Positions 1 through 11,711 of a DNA stretch of 29,807 nt are shown one piece after another. Numbering within the stretch: the stretch's first letter is position 1; every line of letters starts with the position of its first letter. The DNA lies in contig CAJNOQ010001636.1 in assembly GCA_905250885.1 (NCBI GenBank), forward strand, positions 1 through 29,807, written 5' to 3'. Both the position numbers and the translations under genes were made by a program. Below the pieces are notes generated by a model. That model ran no database searches, was not told the origin of the DNA, and saw nothing but the letters and a program-made list of their open reading frames with translations. The stretch comes from Didymodactylos carnosus (Eukaryota; Rotifera; Eurotatoria; Philodinida; Philodinidae).

Positions 1-487
1 GCTGAAAAGCGGACTGGAACTGATTCGGACTTAGCCTCTACTGGACTTGGACTTGACTCGAACTGAAAAACACCAAATTTGTCTGCTCATCTCTTAGACA
101 AAGTTATAAAAAAAATGGCATCGCCCGAAATCTGCCGTCATGAAAAGTGTGCCGCAGTCGCGTGTGATAGAGATTATAGACCATAAGACCCTTAACTTCC
201 AGTCAAGGGAATAGAGTGCCACAGTCAATTCGTAATAAAACAACTGTGTTTTATAAAAGACACGCTTTGCGTTCATAATTTAGAAGAACTCAGTCGTATA
301 TTCTGACTATATTTCGGACGTTCAGTACAGGAGTAGTTCTGTGCCTACTATAGATGTCAGATTTCGATAAAGTATGGTTCTTGAGATTTAGAAAATATTC
401 ATGTGTTTTGCTGTAACTGAAGAAATGCAAATATTGAACGACAGTAATGCATATGAGGGACAATGTGAAGAATTCTAACTTATAATT
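1..487. other. Left edge; short GGACTT motif array, otherwise no gene
   Basis: The first 70 bases contain several copies of GGACTT/GGACTG with GAACTG, resembling the motif-array termini of other elements in this window, but the window edge cuts it off. Open frames from 94 to 550 on the minus strand resemble no protein, lack plausible splice structure and look like chance. Nothing else is seen. Confidence 0.35.
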
Positions 488-904
488 AGGAGGAATAACT
501 CGGTACCAATACTGGTGCAGGGTCCTGACAAGGACAAGTGCCAATTTCAATAACCTTATATCCTCTCTACAGTTAACAAACTTCTGACATGGTTGTTCAG
601 ATCGCTACTAGTCATCAACTAAAGCTCTGGATAGCAGGCTCTAGCCAGACGCAGGGTTCTTTTGCCCAGTTACTCCCATACACACTCATTAGCCGCGTAC
701 TAGCTTTCCGGAAAGCTAAGCGAACTACTCAAAGGGATTGTATTGTACATCACAACGAAGTAATACGGTATCGGACGGTTGAGCTGTGGCACCCAGACAT
801 AAATACCTTGTCCTTTTATTACACTATTTGCCGGTGCTGAGGTTCGAAGTCAGTACGGTCGTAGTACGTGACGAACAGCATAACCGCCATGCCGTGCTGT
901 CTAA
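488..904 (+). repeat. Dispersed repeat R1, copy a (~417 bp)
   Basis: This segment aligns in inverted orientation with the two outer parts of the insertion in CCDC39 intron 6 (22475-22828 and 24180-24235). Shared blocks include CTACAGTTAACAA (near 565), CAACTAAAGCTCTG (near 616), GTTCTTTTGCCCA (near 657) and CGTACTAGCTTTCC (near 696). Toward 904, GACGAACA and CTGTCTAAAT match the other copy. Divergence is moderate. There is no recognisable coding capacity, poly-A tail or tRNA-like head, so the class is unknown. The 83-aa open frame at 589-840 lies inside this repeat and is not treated as a gene. Confidence 0.75.
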
Positions 905-2436
905 ATGCAATTACTGTGATGAAACTATGTGCTCTGTCTAACATAATTGAGGATTCTAGATCATCTGATTCTGGCTAAAATATAATTAACTGATTATAAA
1001 TGCTCTGTGTTAATACTATAGTGCAATCCAATTGAATTGCAGGATTAACAAATATCTGTTGCGTGCATAGTGAGAACTGTATACTTCATGTCCATCTTCA
1101 GTGGATGATTTTTTCTTAGCATTTGAGATGATGAACATACACTTCTATAGAGCGAGTAACCTAGTGTCGAGGAATATCAGCATATTATTTAGTTTAATGG
1201 TAAAATTTTGCCTTTTTTGGGTCTTGAAAACTATAGTATCTTTATATACCAGACGCTATAAAGGCCATGACAAATAAAATATTGCTTGTAAGATGTGAAC
1301 TTACTCGATATATTGACATTAAGAAAAAAAAGTCGTTATTTTTACTTTATGTTACTACAAGTATATATATATTTCACGCTCTTGTTGGTAATTTTACACG
1401 TCAAAGGCTATACATATACTTTTGTTGACTGTGACCGAGTCTTGTTCTTGAAACATTAATTAAAATGTACGTGCTATATCACATATGAAGGATAAATAAT
1501 TTGATTCAGACTTATACAAATATTTTAATAATATCTAACTTTTATGAGAAATGATCGACCACTGGATCCTTTTTTCTGTTATCTAAGACAGTAGTAACAA
1601 TAGTATTGTTATAATACTGTCTTATTAACTGTATTAGCATGAAATCTTCTTTTATCGGTCGCTCTAAATCAGATGTAGAAACTAGCCGATCTCTGCTATT
1701 GAAGTCTATTTGTTTATTCATTATTAATCTATTAAGAATAAATAATGTTACCAGTTGAGATTATAAAAATAAAAGGGTTTATATACGTAGATCAAAGAAA
1801 CGTAAGCGAAAAATATATTTCGTTAATTAAAATCGGATGCACCACAAACAACAATATATGTTGAATAAAATGCGAAAAATTTTTACGATTATTGATTTTA
1901 ATAATTAATTAAAAGACTGGATAATGTTTCAAGGTGTTTGTGGTATGTTTCTATTTCATATAGAAAAAAAATAAAATATAAAGGTTATTGGTGTTACTTT
2001 AGCATTCTATACAATAAGAAATTTGTTTCTTTTTGTGTATAAAAAAAAAATCAGCTCAAAACATAAAAAACATTAACAATAGAGTAATACAACAAAATTA
2101 GTTCAAAAAATAACAACTTGCTTGTGTTACCTGTCATGAAAATATGCACAGATGAGAAAAAAAAATCGCGGATTGAATTATGTTGTTGTCGTAGTTTAAT
2201 TGCATGCATTCGAACAGTATAAAAAAATAGAGAACAAAAAAACATCGATAATAACAAAAACAATGAATCATATGATTTTAACATGAAATCAAAAATTTTC
2301 ACATAATTTAAACGAAACATAACTAATGATATATTTATAAATCGAAATACTACATGTACTCATAAAACTACTACTCATAAAAAAATATAACTCATATACG
2401 TCTTTAAGACGATAAAATATCTCTCACAAAAGACGA
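905..2436. other. AT-rich intergenic region
   Basis: No protein-like frame or RNA gene is seen. One small perfect hairpin lies at 1584-1624, and a weak inverted pair (CACCACAAACA near 1838, TGTTTGTGGT near 1936). This is the 3' flank of the aminotransferase gene. No canonical AATAAA is visible within 100 nt of its stop. Confidence 0.6.
1584..1624. repeat. Small hairpin
   Basis: TAAGACAGTA at 1584-1593 and TACTGTCTTA at 1615-1624 are perfect 10-bp inverted arms with a 21-base AT-rich loop. No function can be inferred. It may be a remnant of a small inverted-repeat element. Confidence 0.4.
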
Positions 2437-5400
2437 TTATGATTGCTGATATTGTTCAGCATGTGAACGATGTATATTAGAATTATGTTGAGACGATATT
2501 CGAGCATGTTTTTTAATACGATTGTTCGAATCATTACTTCTTTTTTCATCCATTATATCACCACGATTGGAATGTTTTTGAATATTTAATTGCTAAAATT
2601 TTTTGAAGAAAAATAAATTAAAATATTAGAAGAAAAGGGCCTAGAAATTGAAAATGTTACCTTTGCTTCTTGTGGTATAAATGGTAAATCATTTATATTA
2701 TATCGTTGTTCATGTCCTTCTCTTTGTTTTGCTAACATTGTGGCAATGTCAAGAGGGAGCGCAAACCATATTAAATCTTTATATTTGTCTGAAATATTCA
2801 ATGGTGGATCTATTCTATAGTCAATTAAATCCACACGTCTTAATGCATCTTGCATAATTAATTTTGCTTCTCTCAATGGATCCTGTACAAATAAATTTAT
2901 ATAATTATATTTTAGTTTTTACTGTTAAATATTATCGCATTGTAAAACGTACTATATAGTCTTTTAGTAATTTTAAGTATAAATATCAGTCTTACATGAG
3001 TTACTTTGTCATATTGTTCTTTTCGTCCATGTTGTTGCATTTTTCCTCCTCTATATGTTATTTGTTCTAGACTTGAACAAACAGGTTGATATAGACCACG
3101 ATGTTTCCATGCACCACTCACCGGTTCATAAGTATACTTAAAATAAAGTTAATAATAATTATAATATATCTTAGAGATAAAAAAAACAACAATATTTTAT
3201 ACTTACTAAAGGTAAAAATTTCCAACCATAATTAGCAACAAATTCTATTGCATCCAAAATGAAATTTATTTCTTCTTCAGGAGCAAAATAGGGTAAATTT
3301 ACACGACAAAAACCGGGTCTAAATAAAAAAATCATTATTGAAATATTTTTTGAAAAAAAGCTGAAAATAACGTAAATTAACTCACCTCATCATTAAAGTT
3401 TTTTCAACCTTTTCATTATCTTGATCTACACGACGACTAGAAGAAAATTAAATAAAAGATTTATACTTGCGAACGATGTTTTTGTTGTTTAATATATCTA
3501 TAAAATTAACTCACGATGGTTCATCTGTCATAAACATTATAAATTTTTTTGTTTTGACATTGTCAATATTCAACAGATCCTAGAATAAAAAAGAGTAGAT
3601 TAAATGATGATGATATTCTTGTCATTAACAGACGACAAACCAATGCATAGGGTCCGGCACAAGCACATCCAGCTCGTACTTGAATACCAAATAAATCATT
3701 TAATAATAGAGAAACAAAATTATGATGAAGATATTTGCATATACTCGGAACATAAATTAAAAATGAAAATACGGCTAATCGAGGTACGTCGCGTGAACCA
3801 AGAACAATTAATTTATCATCTTTTCGAAATCGTTTAAAGAATTTTTTCACTAAAGAATTTTCTTCAGCTTCGATAAAACTGTCACCTAATGCCTAAATAC
3901 ACACAAATATTAAATAGCAAAAAATACATCATTTATATTATTCAGACACCATACATCCTTCAATTGAAACACCAATCCAGCTCGAATTGAACCAACAATG
4001 TCTGGTGTGCCACCTTCTTCTCTCACTTCAATATCTTTATTATATTCATGGGATGTTCGTGTAACATAGTTGACAGTACCACCACCACATGCACCAGGTA
4101 TTCTATTTTTAAATAGATGTTTTTTAGCCACTAATACACCTGGTGTACCAGGTCCACCAATAAATTTGTGAACAGATATAAATATGGCATCTTTATAGCC
4201 TAATGCTGAAGAATTCATATCAACTTTAACATAGGGAGCAGCTGTGGCGTAATCCCAAAATATTAAACCATTGTATGTATGAACTAATGTACTAATAGAT
4301 TCGACATCTGTTCTAATACCCGTTATATTACTAGCGGCATTGAATGAACAAATAATTTTCTTTTTTAAATTTGTATAATATTGAAGTTTTTCTTTTAAAA
4401 TATTTTTATCTAATATTCCTTGATTTGTTGTTGGAATACGTATAACCTAAACATCATGAGTAAGTAGTTTGTTGATATTTATAAAATATCAAAGAACTTA
4501 CTTCAATTCCTGTTTCTTTCCATGGAAGAATATTGCTATGATGTTCAAATGCACTGATCATTACAACCTAACAAGAAAAATTATAATATTGTATTGAATA
4601 TATTTTTAATCATTACAAACTTACAATATTATCTGTATTTTCTTTGTCAGAAAGTGTTACTGTTATAAGTCTATGTATTGCACCCTAAAATCGTAAATGA
4701 AACAATAAAATTTTTTAATATAAAAGCAGAAAAAATTTATATACATACAGTTGTTCCTGAGCCAGTAAATATCACTACGTCATCCTGAGTTGCATTGACA
4801 GATTTTTTAATCAGAGCTCGTGCTTCATCACGAAATTTTGATGTTTGTAATGCGCATAGACTATTTTCACTATGGGTATTTCCGTATCTAGATTAACATA
4901 TAAAAAGACAGATTGTATAGAAAAATAAATTTAATACGTTGACAGTATACTCACAATGGTAACACAGTTGTTTTAATGAAATGCTCAATAAATTGAAGCG
5001 CTCTGCCTGATGCAATATAATCACAATAAAGCACTAAAAATAAGTATAAAAACGTTTTTGATATGAATTTGTTAAATGATCACTTTTTGAAAAAGGTGGT
5101 ACTAGTTTGAGAATGTTTGACTATCGTTTTACTGATCATGAATATTTCGAAGAAATGCTAATATTTTTCTATAACAATTTTTGATCGAATACTAACATCC
5201 AAGAGCTTAACAAAATAGTGGACCAGGCGTTCTGACTTCGTACAAATATTTCGTACGGGAGCACCAGTACCAAAAATATCTTTTTTGTATAAATGTAGAA
5301 AGTGCGGAGCGTACTGAAGAGGCATGTCATGACGTGTCCTACATACATTTGTATCGATACAAAGAGGACCGTTACAGAATGTCTCTTTAGTATCCCACAT

Positions 5401-8046
5401 ACTTGTACCCGTTCTTTTTTAGACAGGTACGAACAGTCCTAAAATCAGTTCATGGACCGCTCCCCCACCGCTGCTCCCACATGTTACTGTTACCTCATTT
5501 GAAATATCTTTATAGGTATGCTGAAAGGTTTATTTATTATAAGAATAGTCAAGCGTATAAACATATCAATATATTCTGCATTTTTTCGCAAGTCTGATCG
5601 AGCAGAAGAATTTTTTTCGAATATAACTTAATCTCTGAAACTATTGTCATCGTAATCAAGTTATGACCTAACTGTGTCATAATGCAGATAAAGCTTACGA
5701 AAAAAAGTCAACCTACAGTTGCTCGTTTCGTATTAGCTTACTCTTCATTCTAAAAAAAAATGCGACTTCAGTGATGTGTCTACCGAGAAAAAGTGTCTTT
5801 TGTATGACTACATTGCGTCTTCAAAATTCTATATGTCTTCAGTGTGTCTACTGGTAGACATATAGAAGTCGCATGGAAGACATGTGAATCAGAAAGACGC
5901 TTAGTAGTCACATCTTCCCGCCTTCCATGTGACTCTACTAGGTTTTCAATGTCTCACATGAAACGTCAACGTAAGAGGCCAATAAGACTAATAATTAATG
6001 TGCCTGTCCGAATAAACTTACTTCGTCTAATTCCCCATGGCCCATTAATTGTAAAGTCTTTGCCAATGATATTATCGTTAATATACATCAGAAGTTTTAA
6101 TGTATTACCTATAAGTAATATAGCTTTACACAATAGAAATAACTATTAGTATTTTCTTCCTTACTGTTATTAGTTTTTGATGTGGCATGGTTCGATGAAA
6201 CGTTAGAATTGATTGATGGTAATAAATGTCCATTATTTTTTTCATATACGATTGGTGAATAATTAACAGAGAGTCCATAGTCACTGTCATTACTATCACG
6301 TCGAATTCGATTCCCGTTTGAGCTTCCGCCTACCATTGCTGATGAAGCTCGTTTTGTTGTTGGACGGTGCCACTGTAAATGAGAGATTAGTGCATTTTTC
6401 AAAGACGGTACACATCGAGTAGGAAATGTTTTATCTATTTTAGATCTATTCGATTGAAAAATGATTTTTTCAATATTATAATCAATTTTGTTGTTATTAG
6501 ATAGTTTACAAATAAAACACTATGTGATTAATGAGGCAAGTAAGTAAGATAGCTGATTAATTCTTCGATATTTTAAGAGAAAGTAAGAAAAAAACGAACA
6601 AATTGTATAATTTGAACAATATAATGAAAAAAACCAATATTAATGAACAAATAGGTATAATAGTGCTACCATCTTGTCATGTATTTACTAATAGAAAGAT
6701 TTTATATGAACTTTTGATGTTTTGATTGCTAAACAAATTGGTGCATTTCATTCATACTCTAATTTCTGATATTTTAATACAACACAACAAAAAAAGAGAG
6801 ATAGATTATAACATTTCTTTTTTCTCTCTCTATTGCAAAGCTGTTTCCAAGGAAGCATCATTTTCCTTTCTTACCTAAAAAATTAGCGATTTTAAGATAA
6901 AAAAAGTTTCTAGAAAAGTTCATTTTTCGAGTTTGGCATCGTCATGTACATGCTAATATTTGTTAGTAAAGCGATAACTATCGTCTAAAAAGAGAGATAC
7001 TGATGAAATATATTTACCTGCAAATCGTCATCACTATAATCGGATGAATCTGATTCATAACAACTGCTGCCACTGTATAAACGTCGTCGGCGATGGCCAT
7101 CCGGTGATGCTTTTTTCCAACGGTATAATGTTGGTGCTGTATTTTTTGACGATCGATTATCATGTTCATATACCATATCAAACAATGGACTTGAGCTACT
7201 AAAATCGATTGGTGTTCGAGATAATGGTCCGGCATTGATAGGTCTTAATAATTCAGAATTTGGTAATGAACTACCTCTAAATACTTCTTGATGATTTTGT
7301 ATCATATGTACTGGACTCGAACGACTTATATTGATCGTTGGCTGTTGTTGCTGAATCGTATTGTTAATCTGTTGCATTTGGCTAGGTGTAGGAATTTGAG
7401 GTTGCATTTGAATTGTAGGATTTTGTTGCATATTCATTTGGGGTTGCATTTGAATTGTAGGGTTTTGTTGCATATTCATTTGAGACTGCATTTGAATTGT
7501 AGGATTTTGTTGCATATTCATTTGGGGTTGCATTTGAATTGTAGGATTTTGTTGCATATTCATTTGAGACTGCATTTGAATTGTAGGATTTTGTTGCATA
7601 TTAATTTGAGGTTGACCAATCGGCATTCCAACAACGGATGCCATTGCCATTGTTGGAACAAGTTGATCTTGTGCAGGATTTCTGAGTAACTGGTCCATTG
7701 GAACATATCTGACTGATAGTGGATTCATAGATGACATTGTGGGGGTATTATAGGATTGTTGTATACTACGCAATTGGTTATTAAATTGCATCATTTGCAT
7801 GGCTGGATCTTGCGTAGTGTACATACTCGGAGCTTGTAGCATCGTATTGGGCATACTATACAGCTAAAGAAAAATACAATCATTAATACAACGTAACGAT
7901 TGTGGCAACCTTGCGTTAAGTTGTTTTGGTAATATCAACACCTTTATGAAGGATTATTTATATAAACTAAGATATGATTTATTGTTCAAAATTGAATGTT
8001 CAAGTATATAAAAGCATACACATACCCCTGGCGTATATTGATACAT
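2437..8046 (-). CDS. Class V (NifS/SufS-like) PLP-dependent aminotransferase with Met/Gln-rich repeat N-terminus
   Basis: Sixteen minus-strand exons: 8046-8026, 7863-7018, 6372-6165, 6108-6022, 5033-4955, 4887-4749, 4684-4625, 4567-4502, 4446-3955, 3892-3641, 3579-3515, 3436-3386, 3318-3207, 3136-2996, 2882-2661, 2592-2437. All have GT-AG borders and phases agree, giving 998 aa. Residues 1 to about 360 are low-complexity, rich in Met, Gln, Asn and Ser. The enzyme begins near INDNIIGKDF and YCDYIASGR (about 365-395). It continues through YGNTHS, the FTGSGTT loop, HHSNILPW, FWDYATAAP (PLP-ring Asp567), SVHKF (Schiff-base Lys596), EEGGTPDIVGSIRAG, and RAGCACAGP, where Cys744 sits at the SufS/Csd active-site cysteine position. 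Family knowledge points to cysteine desulfurase or selenocysteine lyase-type chemistry, but the substrate is unknown. The C-terminus is basic and disordered. The start ATG follows an in-frame stop. The weakest joints are the 645-nt intron 2 and 988-nt intron 4. The Q-rich exon could belong to a separate gene, though phases fit a fusion. Confidence 0.85.
5034..6021 (-). other. Long intron 4 of aminotransferase gene with probable insertion
   Basis: Neighbouring introns are 55-113 nt, while this one is 988 nt. It joins the exon ending GPWGIRR to the exon beginning LYCDYIASG in the correct phase (A plus TG). The interior is less AT-rich than other introns. From about 5765 to 5935 it holds repeated GTCTTC/GAAGAC and TGCGACTTC-like motifs in both orientations, including CTATATGTCTTC facing AGACATATAG around 5830-5872. 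This suggests an inserted non-autonomous element, but its ends and target duplication could not be located. Confidence 0.5.
6373..7017 (-). other. Intron 2 of aminotransferase gene (645 nt)
   Basis: The donor GTAAATA follows the codons for DLQ, and the acceptor TTTACAG precedes the codons for WHRP; both are in phase 0. The intron is AT-rich with no clear repeat. A small unrecognised exon inside it, or a gene boundary here, cannot be excluded. Confidence 0.55.
7396..7605 (-). repeat. 42-bp coding minisatellite, five units
   Basis: Five head-to-tail 42-bp units encode [I/M]NMQQNPTIQMQ[S/P]Q inside exon 2 of the aminotransferase gene. Units differ by only a few bases, alternating Ser/Pro at position 13, which suggests recent expansion. 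The multiple-of-3 period preserves the frame. The same repeat creates a spurious Leu/His-rich open frame on the plus strand. Confidence 0.95.
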
Positions 8047-8069
8047 TTCTATTGATGATACAGACAATC

Positions 8070-8525
8070 GTACACACGTCTGCTACCTATTTGATTTCAA
8101 CTATAGAATAACAACGTGTACAATCTTTTCACTCTGTGAAGAGAAATAGAAAACAATCTGTACAAAATTGCGTAAAAGGTATGACAGAATAGAGTAAAAA
8201 CCTATTCAAGTATCACGTTAAGAAATAATGAGAGAACAAGCTACATGACAAACCACAAGTTATAAAAATAATTAAGTATAGTGAGTTTTGGGTAAANGTA
8301 CACACGTCTGCTACCTATTTGATTTCAACTATAGAATAACAACGTGTACAATCTTTTCACTCTGTGAAGAGAAATAGAAAACAATCTGTACAAAATTGCG
8401 TAAAAGGTATGACAGAATAGAGTAAAAACCTATTCAAGTATCACGTTAAGAAATAATGAGAGAACAAGCTACATGACAAACCACAAGTTATAAAAATAAT
8501 TAAGTATAGTGAGTTTTGGGTAAAT
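8070..8525. repeat. Exact 228-bp tandem duplication with an N at the junction
   Basis: Bases 8070-8297 and 8298-8525 appear identical by eye apart from the ambiguous N at 8297 (a T in the second copy). The pair begins 24 bp upstream of the aminotransferase start codon, so it lies in the presumed promoter or 5' UTR. The N exactly at the junction suggests two overlapping contigs joined without merging. A real young tandem duplication is the alternative. Confidence 0.9.
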
Positions 8526-11500
8526 GAAACAAATAGATTCTGAATAACCGGTTAAAGCAATTTATAGAAACAAAAAAAGAAAAAAAAGAGAGAAAATTAG
8601 TTAGGTCATTTAGAGCCTCTTACTAGACCAGTTCTGTGTAAAAAGCTGCATTTCGAGTTTTCAATTCATTTTCGAAGAACAATGTAAAGAAATGAGAGCG
8701 AATTTACATTGGTAAAGAATAGTGACAAGGTAGATTTGCCTGTTTCAAGTAGTCCAATGTCTTCCTTTTCTTTGATTGTAAAAAAGCAGAGAAAAGAAGA
8801 TAAATACTTTTGTATCGAAAGATTCAAATTTACAACAGCAAATCATCCCAATGAGAAACTTACGAATGTACCTGTATTTGTAATTTTGATCAATATCATA
8901 GGTATGAATAGAATGCCAAAAATGTAGATACTTAATTGTAAAAACAAACCACGATTACACTACAGATACAAACCCACACTCATGTGGTTAATAAGACGTC
9001 AGGGTATATTTCAGTTATTTATTTAACATGTATGAGTTTGTATAACGGTCAATGTCAGATTATATGTATTAAACTTTAAATTTATAGAAATCTTGAGTAG
9101 TTAAAATTTATTTTTAACAGAAAACCTTGTGATTGATCAAAATATTTTTTTCATAAGTATTCTCTACACAAAAAACATCTATTTATCTATATGATAAAAA
9201 CTATCTTTATGGTTTATTATATTTAGATAAAAGCCAACTGACAAAAAAAAAAAAAAAAAAATAATTTTTTGGAAAACATTTGAGATTTCACCTTGAGTTA
9301 TACATCATAAACACAATCGAGCCATGAAAAGAAAAATATTAACAGTCACTACTTTTATGTCAACGAATAATACGAAAAGCTCGCTATACTTTTTTTTTCC
9401 AATGAATTACGAAATTAGTAGTGTACACGAAGGTCGATTCTCATGATTCGTTAGTGACGAATATATAGTAAAACAAAAAAACACACACAAAAAAAAAATG
9501 ATGAACAATTTAAAGAAATACAGTAGAAAAACGTTTTTTTTAAAAAAAAATACTTTTTAGCTATTATTGAAACTTTTCTCTAATCATTTTTCAACAAATA
9601 GCAGCGAAAATTCTAGAAATGATAATGAAAACTATATAGTCACTATTCTTATAAATATAATATTCATATTAAATCAACGCTATAATAGTCCGATTGTTGT
9701 CTCTTACACTTATTGTCTATTAGTAGAAATAAAATAGTAGAGAATGTGAAATATATTTATCAGTCAAATATGAAAGAGGTTCTAATTATTTGACTTTAAC
9801 GAACATTAATAATACTCTCTCTCTCTAACTTTTAATCAAAAATTAATTTCATATTTTCTTACTTTTTCCAATTTGACTATAATGAGTATTTTTTTATCCT
9901 TTTTCGTATTGGTATTTTCCTTTAGTAATGATATATATATCATATAATGACTGACAAATAATAATATATTTATTGCTTAAACGTTCGAAAATACAATAAC
10001 AATTTGTTTTGTCTAAAGAATAGTATGTCTGTATTTATTAATATATAGTGAGAAATCTCCAATATTTATTCTTTTTAACAAATAACGTCGAAAATATTGA
10101 TCATACGATCAAAGGGATCGAAAAATATATTACGAAATTTATTACTCATCAATTATGTAGAATATTCTTTGAAAGAAAAGACCATTTGACTTTTCACTCT
10201 AATTATGTTCTGTCGTGTGCATACTCTAGTGTGCACGTGACTATAGATTGATTAATATTTCAAAATCTATGAAAATTATGCACAATTAGTAAAGTTTCGT
10301 ATTCTTTAAATATTAAAATAGTGGGTGAAATGAAGATATCTGTGATTGTTAATACTCAAAAATAACACATCATAGCAAATTGTTAATATCTCTAAGTTTT
10401 TTTATTTTTTTTATCGTAAATACTAATTTTGTAAACATTATTAATTATTCTCTTTACATGTTTTGTATCCTTTTTTTCACCACTTATTAAATATTGTTTC
10501 TATAATGATCTTTACTAGAGAAAAAAAAAAATTGTGTAAGTTAATTACTTATTTTTTCATAACAGATAAAAAATTACCAAAACAATTTGGTTTTTTTAAG
10601 GTCGAAATGGGAACATTTGAGACACGTTACGCTTGAGATATTACACGTGATTGTACGCGTAAAACCGCAAAAAAAACAAATGAAATAAATCGATTTGCCT
10701 TTTTAGGTGTCTAAACTTCGAATTTATATATGATTAATTATTTACTATCCGCTTTTTTATATAATAGTCCAAAAATAAATATACATATATATTTATATAT
10801 ATGTGGTTAATAATTATGTGGTGATTGTTTGATGCCGAACCGCAAAGAAGGTTTTAAATACCTGGATACGGACTACTCTGGAAGAAAATTGATTGTATGT
10901 TATAAAAAAAAATAATTAATTTTCAGTTTTATAACAGTTTAAGGATTAGAATATACAAATTCTATTCAAATATTATCTTCAATCTATCTTTACTCTTTTA
11001 AAATCCTAGTCAAATCTTCAGAAGATAAGGTTCATATTAGGAAAAAATATATTAGTTTAGTCTCCTTCTGATAAATTGAAAAAGTCTGTCCCTCTTTCTC
11101 GAAATTTTCCTGTAAACAAAAGAAAACATACATTTCGACTAATAACATCTTTATTTTACTTATGACAGCTGACTTTGAAAACCATCGATTAAAAGTATTT
11201 TCTAATGGAAAAATTATTTAGGTTATAAGTACGTAAATGTTCTGTTCTAATAAACGAATTTCCACTTTTATATGAGATTTTTGGGCAAAGTATACCTTGA
11301 CTTCAGAATCAGTTCAGTACACTATACTGAGTAATTTTGAAATTATTCGAAAAACTAGTATGTCATACTATCATAATACTCTTTCTAGTTCGTATCAATC
11401 AATTATTATCGTTAAAAAACTTATCACTACTTTACTGATATGGTAAAATTAGAAAAAAATCTTTTTTTATCTTCAAATGTGTTACTGTTGTTAAATAAAA

Positions 11501-11711
11501 TAAGAAGAGTGATTCACATGTTCATCAGAAACGTCAAATATGCCTAGTACACTTATTATAGCTGGCATTAAATTAAAAAAATTCGTCGAACTGGTTATCC
11601 ATGAAACAAAATAAAAATAGCGAGAGAGAGGAAATAACTGTACCATTCACCAAACTCTATTAAGGTGTCTTTTTTCTATCAATTAGTTCAAGAATTGTTG
11701 TTCCAACCGTT
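8526..11711. other. AT-rich intergenic region without recognisable genes
   Basis: This 3.2-kb stretch is dominated by A/T runs (a long A run near 9242-9260, a CT microsatellite near 9815-9826, AT-rich palindromic steps near 10770-10802). Small open frames at 8709-8927 and 10048-10251 match no family and are probably chance. No RNA gene or inverted-repeat element was recognised. Confidence 0.6.

Noticed and set aside
589-840. 83-aa plus-strand open frame
   Set aside because: It lies inside dispersed repeat R1, is not conserved as a frame in the second copy, and has no recognisable domain.
5158-6149. Open frames on both strands between 5158 and 6149
   Set aside because: They fall in the insertion-bearing intron or antisense to an aminotransferase exon and resemble no protein.
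7288-7689. 133-aa plus-strand open frame rich in Leu, His, Asn and Arg
   Set aside because: It is the antisense of the Met/Gln repeat exon; its periodicity is a by-product of the 42-bp units.
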